DNA of 64,000 bases from Allobosea sp039673065 (GTDB taxonomy: Bacteria > Pseudomonadota > Alphaproteobacteria > Rhizobiales > Beijerinckiaceae), in NCBI RefSeq assembly GCF_039673065.1, contig NZ_JBDJKW010000017.1:1-64000 (forward strand), given 5' to 3'. This document shows, piece after piece, positions 32,352-41,012 of this stretch (the first letter of the stretch is position 1; each line of letters opens with the position of its first letter). A program made the position numbers and the translations under genes. The notes under the pieces are model-generated. The model saw nothing but the letters and a program-made list of their open reading frames with translations. It made no database searches and was not told the origin of the DNA.

Positions 32352-33587
32352 ATGACATATCAGTTTGGGGTCCATTCCGAGGTCGGCCAGCTGCGCAAGG
32401 TCATGGTCTGCTCGCCCGGGCGGGCGCATCAGCGCCTGACGCCGAGCAACTGCGATTCCCTGCTGTTCGACGACGTGCTCTGGGTCGACGTCGCCAAGCG
32501 CGACCATTTCGACTTCATGACCAAGATGCGCGATCGCGGCATCGAGGTGGTCGAGATGCACAACCTGCTGGCCGAGACCGTCGCCATCCCCGAGGCGAAG
32601 GCCTGGATCCTCGACAACCAGGTGGTGCCGAACCAGATCGGCACCGGCTTCGTCGACGAGGTCCGCTCCTATCTCGAGGGCCTGTCGCATCGCCATCTCG
32701 CCGAGACGCTGATAGGCGGGCTCTCCACCCACGAGTTCCCGGAGACGATCGGCGGCGAGACGCTGGCGCTGATCCGCGACGCGGCCGGCGTCAACGAATA
32801 CCTGCTGCCGCCGCTGCCCAACACGCTCTACACCCGCGACACCACCTGCTGGATCTATGGCGGTGTCACGCTGAACCCGCTCTACTGGCCGGCGCGGCAC
32901 GAGGAGACCATCCTCACCACCGCGATCTACCGCTTCCATCCCGACTTCGCCGGCAAGGTGAACGTCTGGTGGGGCGACCCGACGCAGGATTGGGGGCTGG
33001 CGACGCTGGAAGGCGGCGACGTGATGCCGATCGGCAAGGGCAACGTGCTGATCGGCATGAGCGAGCGCACCTCGCGCCAGGCGATCAGCCAGCTCGCCGT
33101 CGAGCTCTTCGCCCGCGGCGCCGCCGAGCGCGTCATCATCGCCGCCATGCCGAAGCTGCGCGCCGCGATGCATCTCGACACGGTCTTCACCTTCGCCGAC
33201 CGCGACTGCGTGCTGATCTATCCCGACATCGTCGACCGCATCCAGTGCTTCTCCTACCGGCCGGACGGCAAGGGCGGGCTCGAACTGCGCAAGGATGGCG
33301 GCCTGATCGAGACGGTGCGCGAGGCGCTCGGCCTCAAGGCGCTGCGCGTCGTCGAGACCGGCGGCAACGACTACATGCGCGAGCGCACGCAGTGGGATTC
33401 CGGCGCCAACCTGGTCTGCGCCGCGCCGGGCGTGGTCTTCGCCTATGACCGCAACACCTATGCCAACACGCTGCTGCGCAAGGCCGGGATCGAGGTGATC
33501 ACCATCGACGGCTCGGAGCTCGGCCGCGGGCGCGGCGGCGGGCATTGCATGACCTGCCCGATCATCCGCGACCCGGTGGATTTCTGA
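32352..33587 (+). CDS. arcA: arginine deiminase
   Basis: Hydrolyses arginine to citrulline and ammonia. The 411-residue length is standard. Motifs: VHSEVGQLRKVMVCSPGR at the start, LPPLPNTLYTRDTTCWI, LEGGDVMPIGKGNVLIGMSER, MHLDTVFTFADRD (catalytic His) and GRGRGGGHCMTCPI with the nucleophile Cys near residue 399. The start is ATG 32352, 17 bases after the permease. The usual partners arcB (ornithine carbamoyltransferase) and arcC (carbamate kinase) are not within the window, so energy recovery would need genes elsewhere; citrulline could otherwise be exported. Confidence 0.97.
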   Translation: MTYQFGVHSEVGQLRKVMVCSPGRAHQRLTPSNCDSLLFDDVLWVDVAKRDHFDFMTKMRDRGIEVVEMHNLLAETVAIPEAKAWILDNQVVPNQIGTGFVDEVRSYLEGLSHRHLAETLIGGLSTHEFPETIGGETLALIRDAAGVNEYLLPPLPNTLYTRDTTCWIYGGVTLNPLYWPARHEETILTTAIYRFHPDFAGKVNVWWGDPTQDWGLATLEGGDVMPIGKGNVLIGMSERTSRQAISQLAVELFARGAAERVIIAAMPKLRAAMHLDTVFTFADRDCVLIYPDIVDRIQCFSYRPDGKGGLELRKDGGLIETVREALGLKALRVVETGGNDYMRERTQWDSGANLVCAAPGVVFAYDRNTYANTLLRKAGIEVITIDGSELGRGRGGGHCMTCPIIRDPVDF

Positions 33588-33609
33588 GCCTGCCCGGCGG
33601 CGGGAGCGT

Positions 33610-33642
33610 GAGACAGCGGCGGGCCCGGCCCGCCGCCGTCTC
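33610..33642 (+). terminator. strong hairpin between arcA and the second permease
   Basis: A 15-base stem with one mismatch (arms 33610-33624 and 33628-33642) and loop CCG, 22 bases after the arcA stop. No T-run follows. It may lower read-through into the second permease or stabilise the upstream mRNA. Confidence 0.45.
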
Positions 33643-33671
33643 GCCCGCGCGCCCCGCCTCCCGGTGACCGC

Positions 33672-35102
33672 ATGACCCAGCGCCCCGACCAGAGCTTCGC
33701 CCTGCCGACGCTGACCGCCATGGTGGTCGGCTCGATGGTCGGCGCCGGCATCTTCTCGCTGCCGCAGACCTTCGGCCGCGTCACCGGCGGGCTCGGCGCC
33801 CTGATCGCCTGGGCGATCGCCGGCGGCGGCATGCTGATGCTCGCCTTCGTCTTCCAGACCCTGTCGCGCCGCAAGCCGGAGCTCGACGCCGGCGTCTACG
33901 CCTATGCGCGCGCCGGCTTCGGCGCCTATCCCGGCTTCCTCTCGGCGCTCGGCTACTGGACGGTGTGCTGCCTCGGCAACGTCTCCTACTGGGTGCTGGT
34001 CAAGTCGACGCTGGGGGCGCTGTTCCCGGTCTTCGGCGACGGCAACACGGTGGCGGCGGTGGCGGTCTCCTCGGTCGGCGTCTGGATCGTGCACATGCTG
34101 ATCCTGCGCGGCGTCCGGCAGGCGGCGGCGATGAACACCGTCGTCACCGTCGCCAAGATCATCCCGATCCTGATCTTCATCGCGCTGGTGGCGCTGGCCT
34201 TCGACCCGGAAATCTTCGCTGCGAGCTTCCGCGGCGGGCCGGGGCTGGAGGGCCAGGGGCTGGCGGCGCAGGTGCGCGGCACCATGCTGGTCACGGTGTT
34301 CGTCTTCGTCGGCATCGAGGGCGCCAGCGTCTATTCGCGCTATGCGCGCCGGCGCGCCGATGTCGGCATCGCCACGCTCTTCGGCTTCCTGGCGGTGCTG
34401 TGCCTGCTGGTTTCGGTGACGCTGCTCTCCTATGGCGTGCTGCCGCGGGCCGAGCTCGCCGGGCTGCGCAACCCGTCCATGGCCGGCGTGCTGCAGGCCG
34501 TGGTCGGGCGCTGGGGCGCGGTCTTCGTCAGCTTAGGCCTGTTGATCTCGGTGCTTGGGGCCTATCTCTCCTGGTCGCTGCTCTCCGCCGAGGTGCTGTT
34601 CAGCGCGGCGAAGGCGGGCTCGATGCCGCGCTTCCTGGCCGGCGAGAACCGCAACGGCGTGCCCGCCGCGGCGCTCTGGCTCTCGAACGGGCTGGTGCAG
34701 CTCTTCCTGATCCTGACGCTGTTCGCCGAGGAAGCCTTCCTGCTGGCGCTGAAGCTGACCTCCTCGATGATCCTGCTGCCCTATCTGCTGGTCGCCGCCT
34801 ACGGGCTGAAGCTGGCGCTCGGCGGCGAGCGCGCGCGGCCGGGCGAGCGCCGGCGGCGGCGCGACATCGTGGTCGCCGGGCTCGCCACGCTCTACACGGC
34901 CGGGCTGGTCTATGCCGGCGGGCTGAGCTTCCTGCTGCTCTCGGCCGTGCTCTATGCGCCGGGCACGGCGCTGTTCATCCTGTCGCAACGCGAGCGCGGC
35001 ACGCGCATGTTCACGCGGGCGGAGGCGGTGCTGTTCGCGCTGATCTGCCTGGCGGCGGCGGCGGCGCTCCACGGCCTCTGGTCCGGCCGCATCACCCTCT
35101 GA
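33672..35102 (+). CDS. second APC family amino acid antiporter
   Basis: A 476-residue paralogue of the first permease, with the same helix-1 motif GSMVGAGIFSLP, GFLSALGYWTVCCLGNVSYW, VFVFVGIEGASVYSRYARRR and SVLGAYLSWSLLSAEVLFSA. The two flank arcA and are clearly related by duplication, but have diverged in the loops and C-termini. One may exchange arginine/ornithine and the other arginine/citrulline, which is an inference. It lies 85 bases after arcA, past a hairpin. Confidence 0.9.
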   Translation: MTQRPDQSFALPTLTAMVVGSMVGAGIFSLPQTFGRVTGGLGALIAWAIAGGGMLMLAFVFQTLSRRKPELDAGVYAYARAGFGAYPGFLSALGYWTVCCLGNVSYWVLVKSTLGALFPVFGDGNTVAAVAVSSVGVWIVHMLILRGVRQAAAMNTVVTVAKIIPILIFIALVALAFDPEIFAASFRGGPGLEGQGLAAQVRGTMLVTVFVFVGIEGASVYSRYARRRADVGIATLFGFLAVLCLLVSVTLLSYGVLPRAELAGLRNPSMAGVLQAVVGRWGAVFVSLGLLISVLGAYLSWSLLSAEVLFSAAKAGSMPRFLAGENRNGVPAAALWLSNGLVQLFLILTLFAEEAFLLALKLTSSMILLPYLLVAAYGLKLALGGERARPGERRRRRDIVVAGLATLYTAGLVYAGGLSFLLLSAVLYAPGTALFILSQRERGTRMFTRAEAVLFALICLAAAAALHGLWSGRITL

Positions 35103-35120
35103 CAGGCCCGGAGCCCCCTG

Positions 35121-35621
35121 ATGATCCGACGCATGGTCTCGGCGAGCCGCTACATCATCGCGATCCCCTTCGCGTTCACCTTCCTGTTCGCGCTGTTCCT
35201 GATCGTCTACCAGAGCGTCTCGGTGGTGCGCACGGTCTTCACCATCAACAGCATCGCCGAGTTCTCGGTCGCCTCGGTGAAGAGCATCGCCATCGCGATC
35301 ATCGAATGCATCGACGTCTACCTGATCGCGATCGGCGCCTACATCATCAGCATCGGGCTCTACTCGCTGTTCATCGACTATGACGCGCCGCTGCCGCGCT
35401 GGCTGCAGTTCGACGATCTCGACGACCTCAAGCGCAACCTGATCAGCATCATCGTCGCCGTGCTGGCGGTGCTCTTCCTCAAGGAGGTGTTCTCCTGGGA
35501 CGGCGGCCGCGACATCCTCTCGCTCGGCCTGTCGATCAGCGCGATGATCCTGGCGCTCGTGCTGTTCATCGTGAAGTTCAAGTCGCTGCCCAAGGCCGCC
35601 GACCACCGGCAGGACGACTGA
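35121..35621 (+). CDS. UPF0114/YqhA family membrane protein
   Basis: A 166-residue protein with three to four membrane segments. Family signatures are the start RMVSASRYIIAIPFAFTFLF, the central IAIIECIDVYLIAIGAYIIS and LYSLFIDYDAPLPRWLQFDD, with DDLKRNLISIIVAVLAVLFL after. The function of YqhA proteins is unknown. It is 18 bases downstream of the second permease, so likely the last gene of the arginine operon. An association of this family with amino acid catabolism is suggested only by context. Confidence 0.88.
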   Translation: MIRRMVSASRYIIAIPFAFTFLFALFLIVYQSVSVVRTVFTINSIAEFSVASVKSIAIAIIECIDVYLIAIGAYIISIGLYSLFIDYDAPLPRWLQFDDLDDLKRNLISIIVAVLAVLFLKEVFSWDGGRDILSLGLSISAMILALVLFIVKFKSLPKAADHRQDD

Positions 35622-35797
35622 GCCGCGGGGCGATCGCGCGGCGCGACGCGGCGCCGGGTCTCGCCATCCGGGTCTCGCCAGGACGCGCTCGCCGCGCTAT
35701 CGATCCGCCGCTGCGGCTTCGGACGGGCATCGCCCCCGACGGGCCGCCCCTCCTGGCGCGGCGGGCGCCGCAGCGCAGACGGCAAGGACGAATCGGA

Positions 35798-37171
35798 ATG
35801 ATCGAGGAATTTCGTGCGGTGGTCGGCCCGGCGGGCGTGCTGACCGAGGCCGAGGACATGGCGGGCTACGCCACCGACTGGCGTCACACCGTGACCGGTG
35901 CGCCGGCCTGCGTGCTGCGCCCGCGCAACACGGCCGAAGTCTCCGCCCTGCTGAAGATCTGCCATGAGCGCGGCATCGCCGTGGTGCCACAGGGCGGCAA
36001 CACCGGCATGGCCGCCGGCGCGGTGCCGGACGGCAGCGGCCGGCAGGTCGTGCTCTCGCTGTCGCGCATGAACGCGATCCGCGCGGTCGACCCGCTCGGC
36101 ATGACGCTGGAGGCGGAGGCCGGCGTGATCCTGAAGAGCGCGCAGGACGCCGCCGCCGAGGCCGGCCGGCTGCTGCCGATCAGCCTCGCCGCCGAGGGCT
36201 CGGCCCAGATCGGCGGCGTGGTCGCCACCAATGCCGGCGGGCTCAACGTGCTGCGCTACGGCATGGCGCGTCAGCTGGTGCTCGGGCTCGAGGTCGTGCT
36301 CGCCGACGGCACGGTCGTCGACGGCCTGCGCCGCCTGCGCAAGGACAATGCCGGCTATGACTGGAAGCAGCTCTTCATCGGCAGCGAGGGCACGCTCGGC
36401 ATCGTCACCGCCGCGGTGCTGCGCCTGCTGCCCCGGCCGAAGCATGTCGTCACCAGCCTGCTCGCGGTCGCCGATCCGGCGGCGGCGCTGCGCCTGCTCA
36501 AGCTGATGCAGGAGGAGCTCGGCGACACGATCAACGCCTTCGAGCTGATCTCGGGCTTCTCCTTCGCCATCGTCGAGAAGCATTTCGGCCTCAAGGCCCC
36601 GGTCGCCGGCGGCGGCTGGTTCGTGCTGCTCGAGGCCTCCGCCAGCCTGGAAGGCCTGCGCGACGCGGTCGAGGGCGCGCTCGCCCAGGCGCTGGAGGAG
36701 GAGATCGCGCTCGACGGCGTCATCGCCGAATCCCAGGCACAGGCGGCACAGCTCTGGGCGCTGCGCGAGCGCGTCAGCGAGGCCGAGCTGAAGGAAGGAC
36801 GCGGCGTCAAGCACGACGTCTCGGTGCCGATCCCGGCGCTGCCGGCCTTCCTGGCCGAGGCCGAGGCCGCGGTGACCGCCGCCTTCCCCGGCGCGCGGCT
36901 CAACCCGTTCGGCCATGCCGGCGATGGCAACATCCATTTCAACGTCATCGTCACGCCCGACACCGACGCGGCCCGGCTCAACCGCACGGTGCACGACGTG
37001 GTCGTCGCTCATGGCGGCTCGATCTCGGCGGAGCACGGCATCGGCGGCTATCGCGTGGCCGAGCTGGCACATTACCGCGCCGGCACCGAGCTTGAACTCG
37101 CCCGCCGCATCCGCCTCTGCCTCGACCCCAAGGCGATCCTCAATCCCGGCAAGGTGATGACCGCCGGCTGA
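35798..37171 (+). CDS. FAD-linked oxidoreductase, GlcD/D-2-hydroxyglutarate dehydrogenase type
   Basis: A 457-residue flavoprotein of the VAO/PCMH fold that oxidises D-2-hydroxy acids (glycolate, D-lactate, 2-hydroxyglutarate). Motifs: the FAD site VPQGGNTGMAAGAVP, GGVVATNAGGLNVLRYG, FIGSEGTLGIVTAAVLRL, and in the cap domain NPFGHAGDGNIHFNV (metal/substrate His residues) and GSISAEHGIGGYR. The exact acid is not readable. It stands alone between the arginine operon and the aldehyde dehydrogenase; a hairpin follows at 37197. It could oxidise glycolate if the nearby apionate pathway releases it. Confidence 0.9.
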   Translation: MIEEFRAVVGPAGVLTEAEDMAGYATDWRHTVTGAPACVLRPRNTAEVSALLKICHERGIAVVPQGGNTGMAAGAVPDGSGRQVVLSLSRMNAIRAVDPLGMTLEAEAGVILKSAQDAAAEAGRLLPISLAAEGSAQIGGVVATNAGGLNVLRYGMARQLVLGLEVVLADGTVVDGLRRLRKDNAGYDWKQLFIGSEGTLGIVTAAVLRLLPRPKHVVTSLLAVADPAAALRLLKLMQEELGDTINAFELISGFSFAIVEKHFGLKAPVAGGGWFVLLEASASLEGLRDAVEGALAQALEEEIALDGVIAESQAQAAQLWALRERVSEAELKEGRGVKHDVSVPIPALPAFLAEAEAAVTAAFPGARLNPFGHAGDGNIHFNVIVTPDTDAARLNRTVHDVVVAHGGSISAEHGIGGYRVAELAHYRAGTELELARRIRLCLDPKAILNPGKVMTAG

Positions 37172-37196
37172 CGAGGCCGTCACGCCGACCGCATGA

Positions 37197-37220
37197 TCGC
37201 GCCGGGGCCGCCCGGCGCGA
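37197..37220 (+). terminator. hairpin after the GlcD-like gene
   Basis: A perfect 10-base stem, TCGCGCCGGG (37197-37206) and CCCGGCGCGA (37211-37220), with loop GCCG, 25 bases after the stop. No T-run. Probably ends the flavoprotein transcript. Confidence 0.5.
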
Positions 37221-37374
37221 GCGCACTGGCGGCGGCGCCCGTCCGGGGGCATATCCGGACGGCACGGCCCGAACCCGCCGGCGATGGCGGGCGGGCACAG
37301 CCGGGTTCCGGGCGCGGCGCCCGGCGGCCAACCATGCTGCAATGAGCGGGGGCATGCCCGCGGGAGAGACGCTT

Positions 37375-38835
37375 ATGACGCTGCAAGACGCCCTCTGGTT
37401 CGATCCGACCCGCATCTTCGTCGACGGCGCCTGGCGCCAGCCGAGCGGCGGCGGCACGATCGACGTCGAGAACCCCTCCACCGGCACGGTGATCGGCGCC
37501 ATCGGGCGCGGCACGGCCGAGGACGTCGATGCGGCGGTGGCGGCCGCGCAGGCGGCGATGGACGGCGCCTGGGGCCGGATGAGCGCCACCGAACGCGGCC
37601 GCATCATGAGCAAGATGGCGACGCTGGTGCTGGAGCGCGCAGAGAAGCTCGCCATGATCGAGGCGCTCGACGTCGGCAAGCCGCTGCACCAGTCGCGCAA
37701 CGATTCGATCGCGCTGGCGCGCTATCTCGAATTCTACGGCGGCGCCGCCGACAAGCTGATGGGCACCACCATCCCCTATCAGGACGGCTTCACGGTCTAC
37801 ACGCTGCGCGAGCCCCATGGCGTCTGCGGCGTGATCATCCCGTGGAACTACCCGATGCAGATCCTCGGCCGCGCCGTCGGCGCTGCGCTCGCCGCCGGCA
37901 ATGCCTGCGTGCTGAAGCCTGCCGAGGACGCCTCGCTCTCCTCGCTCGCCTTCGCGGCGATCGCCGAGGAGGCCGGCCTGCCGGCCGGCGCGCTCAACGT
38001 CGTCACCGGCTTCGGCCATGATGTCGGCTCGGCCCTGTCCGGCCATGCCGGCGTCGACCACGTTTCCTTCACCGGCTCGGTCGGCACCGGCGAGCGCATC
38101 CAGGCGGCCGCGTCGCGCAATGTCGTGCCGGTGACGCTGGAGCTCGGCGGCAAGTCGCCCCATATCGTCTTCGACGACTGCGATCTCGACAAGGCGATGC
38201 CGACCCTGGTCGGCGCCTGCATGCAGAACGCCGGCCAGACCTGCTCGGCCGCCTCGCGCGTGCTGGTGCAGCGCGGCGTCTACGAGGAGGTCAAGCGCCG
38301 CATGGCCGAGATCTATCGCGGGCTCGAGGCCGGGCCGGCGATCGGCAGCCACGCGCTCGGCCCGCTGGTCTCGCGCAAGCAGAAGCAGATCGTCAGCTCC
38401 TATATCGAGATCGGCCGCAAGGAGCTCGCCATCGCCGCCGAGGGCAAGATCCGCGACGACGCGGCGGCCGAGGGCAATTTCGTCGCCCCCGTGCTGTTCG
38501 CCGACGTGCCGCCCGACCACAAGCTGGCGCAGGAGGAAATCTTCGGCCCCGTGCAGGTGCTGATCCCGTTCGAAGACGAGGCCGAGGCGCTGAAGATCGC
38601 CAACGGCACGCCCTACGGGCTCGTCGCCGGCGTCTGGACCCGCGATGGCGGCCGCCAGATGCGGCTGGCGCGCAAGCTCCATGTCGGCCAGGTCTTCATC
38701 AACAATTACGGCGCCGGCGGCGGCATCGAGCTGCCCTTCGGCGGCGTCGGCAAGTCGGGCCATGGCCGCGAGAAGGGCTTCGAGGCGCTCTACGGCTTCA
38801 CCCGCGTCAAGACGGTCGCCGCCTCGCACGGCTGA
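37375..38835 (+). CDS. NAD(P)-dependent aldehyde dehydrogenase
   Basis: A 486-residue class I/II-type aldehyde dehydrogenase. Catalytic Glu in VTLELGGKSPHIVF, catalytic Cys in NAGQTCSAASRV, cofactor site GVIIPWNYPMQILG with SFTGSVGTG, and EEIFGPVQVLIPF near the end. The start is ATG 37375 with GGGAGAG six bases ahead; earlier in-frame ATGs (37342, 37354) lack a ribosome site. The substrate is not predictable; the closest relatives by pattern include betaine aldehyde and gamma-aminobutyraldehyde dehydrogenases. A strong bidirectional terminator follows. Confidence 0.93.
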   Translation: MTLQDALWFDPTRIFVDGAWRQPSGGGTIDVENPSTGTVIGAIGRGTAEDVDAAVAAAQAAMDGAWGRMSATERGRIMSKMATLVLERAEKLAMIEALDVGKPLHQSRNDSIALARYLEFYGGAADKLMGTTIPYQDGFTVYTLREPHGVCGVIIPWNYPMQILGRAVGAALAAGNACVLKPAEDASLSSLAFAAIAEEAGLPAGALNVVTGFGHDVGSALSGHAGVDHVSFTGSVGTGERIQAAASRNVVPVTLELGGKSPHIVFDDCDLDKAMPTLVGACMQNAGQTCSAASRVLVQRGVYEEVKRRMAEIYRGLEAGPAIGSHALGPLVSRKQKQIVSSYIEIGRKELAIAAEGKIRDDAAAEGNFVAPVLFADVPPDHKLAQEEIFGPVQVLIPFEDEAEALKIANGTPYGLVAGVWTRDGGRQMRLARKLHVGQVFINNYGAGGGIELPFGGVGKSGHGREKGFEALYGFTRVKTVAASHG

Positions 38836-38861
38836 GCGCCGCGGCACGCAGTACACGAACA

Positions 38862-38889
38862 GAAGCCCGGGGCCGCCGCCCCGGGCTTC
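38862..38889. terminator. bidirectional terminator between aldehyde dehydrogenase and ApnO genes
   Basis: A perfect 12-base stem, GAAGCCCGGGGC (38862-38873) and GCCCCGGGCTTC (38878-38889), with loop CGCC, lying between two convergent stops. AAG on one side and CTT on the other give short U-containing tails in both directions. Confidence 0.8.
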
Positions 38890-38908
38890 GTCGTTCGGGG
38901 ACGGCCGC

Positions 38909-39736
38909 TCAGGTGATGCGGCGGATGCTGGCGGCGATCTCGTCGGCGTCGAAGACGCGCTTCCAGTCGTCGCGCATCAGCATCGGCTTGCCGAATTCGA
39001 TCGCCTTGTTGCAGGCATCGGAGAAGACGCCGTCGATCTCCTTGAAGGTGACCGCCGCCAGGATGTTGAGATGGCCGAGCAGGAAGTCGCGCGCCGCCTC
39101 GCGCGGCACGCCGCGGGCGATCACCTCCTCCATCGCCTCGCGCATCACGTCGAGCAGCGAGGCGACCACCGTCTCGGAGAGGCCGGGCTCCAGCAGCGCC
39201 ATCTGCTCGACGCTGACGCGATGGCTGCGCATCACCGGCGCGTAGATCACGCCCGCCACCTCGGCACCGAGCGCATAGGCGCTCTCCGGCCCCTGCATCA
39301 GCGCGCAGACGATGTGCTGGCGGGCGCCGACGCCGCCGAAATAGTCGCGCTTGGCGGCAAGCTCGGTCTCGTCGTTGAAGATCGGCGGATGGCAGGGATG
39401 GGCGACGACATAGGCGATGTCGGCCCGCGCCGGCAGATGGCCGGCGAAGGGCGCCGCCGCGTCGAGCACCATGACCACCGTGCCCGGCCGCAGCGCCGGC
39501 ACCACCGTGGCCGCGACCTTGCCGATCGCCACGTCCGGCACGGCGAGGATGACGACATCGGCGCCGGCCAGCGCCTCCTCGGGCGCGACGGGCGTGATCC
39601 CGAGTTCGCTGGCGAGGCGCGCGCGGCCGGCCTCGCCGATCTCGACATGGGCGACGGTGAAGCGCGAGCCGCGCAGATTGGCGGCGAGCCGCATGCCCAT
39701 CTTGCCGCCGGCGCCGAACAGCGCGATCGAAGTCAT
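38909..39736 (-). CDS. apnO: D-apionate oxidoisomerase-like NAD(P)-dependent dehydrogenase
   Basis: A 275-residue protein with an N-terminal Rossmann fold (IALFGAGGKMGMRLAANL, then VILAVPDVAIGKVA) and a phosphogluconate-dehydrogenase-like C-terminal domain (GPESAYALGAEVAGVIYAP, LGHLNILAAVTF). This domain pair is that of ApnO, which converts D-apionate to 3-oxo-isoapionate. The assignment is supported by the adjacent RuBisCO-like protein and OiaK-like kinase, which would act next. It is divergent from the LysR gene at 40018, from which it is separated by 281 bases that probably hold their shared control region. Confidence 0.78.
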   Translation of the reverse strand: MTSIALFGAGGKMGMRLAANLRGSRFTVAHVEIGEAGRARLASELGITPVAPEEALAGADVVILAVPDVAIGKVAATVVPALRPGTVVMVLDAAAPFAGHLPARADIAYVVAHPCHPPIFNDETELAAKRDYFGGVGARQHIVCALMQGPESAYALGAEVAGVIYAPVMRSHRVSVEQMALLEPGLSETVVASLLDVMREAMEEVIARGVPREAARDFLLGHLNILAAVTFKEIDGVFSDACNKAIEFGKPMLMRDDWKRVFDADEIAASIRRIT

Positions 39737-40017
39737 GCCTCATCCTCCCGGCGGCTACGCCTGTCTGCACCCCTTTTGCGCCGCGCTATCCGCGACGCGA
39801 GGCGTCTGTCGTCCCTTCCGGCGAGTAAGCGCGTTCCGGGCGGCGATGGAAAGCGAGATTTCGTCGCCGATCTGTGAGGAAAGCTGAGGCGCAGGCGCGG
39901 GCAGCCCACCGCGAGCTGCACCCGGACGCCACCGGGCGCCGCCCGGCCCGCCTTGCCGGTGGCTGGCGGCGCAGCTAGATTCCGCGAGGAAAAATCACAG
40001 ATCGGGGGAGCGGGCGC

Positions 40018-40920
40018 GTGGGCAAGCCGAGGCCGTCACTGAACGCGCTGCGGGCGTTCGAGGCGACGGCGCGCCTCGCCAGCCTCTCGGCGGCGGCGCG
40101 GGAGCTCAACGTCACCCATGGCGCGGTCAGCCGCCATATCGGCGGGCTGGAGGCGATGTTCGGCGTGCCCCTGCTCGAACGCAGCGGCCGCTCGGTGCAG
40201 GCGACGCCGCAGGGCACGCGGCTGGCGGCCTCGCTGAGCCAGGCCTTCGCGATGATCGAGACCGGCGTCGAGCAATTACGGCCCGGCCCGCTCACCCTGT
40301 CCTGCTCCGCCACCATCATGATGAACTGGCTGATCCCGCGCATCGCCGGCTTCCACCGCCGCCATCCCGAGATCGAGCTGCGCTTCGACATGGCGCATGA
40401 CCGTGTCGATTTCGTCCGCGACGCGATCGGCGTGGCGATCCGCAACAGCGGCATCGAACCGCCGAAGGAGGTGGTGATCCGGCCGATGATCGACGAATGG
40501 ATCGGCCCGGTCTGCTCGCCGGCCTATCGCGACGCGCATGGTCTCGCCGGCCTCGCCGATCTGGCGCGCTGCGACCGGCTGGCGACCAAGACGCGCCCAG
40601 GCGCCTGGGCGCAATGGCTGGCGACACAGGCACCGGCGCCGGAGCAAGGCCGCGAGGCGGTGCTGTACGAGCACTTCTACCTGATGATCCAGGCGGCGAT
40701 CTGCGATCTCGGCATCGCGATCGTGCCGCGCCTGCTGGTGCAGGACCATCTCGCCTCGGGCAAGCTGGTGGCGCCCTTCGGCTTCGTGCCGGGCCCCAAC
40801 CGCATGGTCCTCTGGATCGCGCCGCATCTGCGCCACCGCGCCGACACCCGCGCCCTCGTCGCCTGGCTGAGTGACGCGCTGCGCCAGTCCGAAGCGCCGC
40901 CCGCCGCCGCGCCGGCGTGA
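40018..40920 (+). CDS. LysR-family regulator (GcvA-like), probable regulator of the apionate genes
   Basis: A 300-residue LysR protein. The helix-turn-helix is LSAAARELNVTHGAVSRHIG near residues 25-44; the effector domain includes LTLSCSATIMMNWLIPRIAG and IRNSGIEPP, typical of the GcvA/AmpR-like branch. GTG 40018 is the start, with GGGGAG eight to ten bases ahead. It lies divergent from the ApnO-like gene and 92 bases before the RuBisCO-like gene, so it most likely responds to apionate or an intermediate. Confidence 0.88.
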   Translation: MGKPRPSLNALRAFEATARLASLSAAARELNVTHGAVSRHIGGLEAMFGVPLLERSGRSVQATPQGTRLAASLSQAFAMIETGVEQLRPGPLTLSCSATIMMNWLIPRIAGFHRRHPEIELRFDMAHDRVDFVRDAIGVAIRNSGIEPPKEVVIRPMIDEWIGPVCSPAYRDAHGLAGLADLARCDRLATKTRPGAWAQWLATQAPAPEQGREAVLYEHFYLMIQAAICDLGIAIVPRLLVQDHLASGKLVAPFGFVPGPNRMVLWIAPHLRHRADTRALVAWLSDALRQSEAPPAAAPA

Positions 40921-41012
40921 TTTTCCCTGACGCGACGCTGCGGAAATCTCACCAGTCAGCGTCGGCGCCGCGCCCTATAGTCGGGCGACGACAGATGCCG
41001 GGGCTGGCGCGC

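Noticed and set aside
35378..37342. Long minus-strand open frame across the GlcD-like gene
   Set aside because: Antisense shadow; the plus strand carries all expected flavoprotein motifs.
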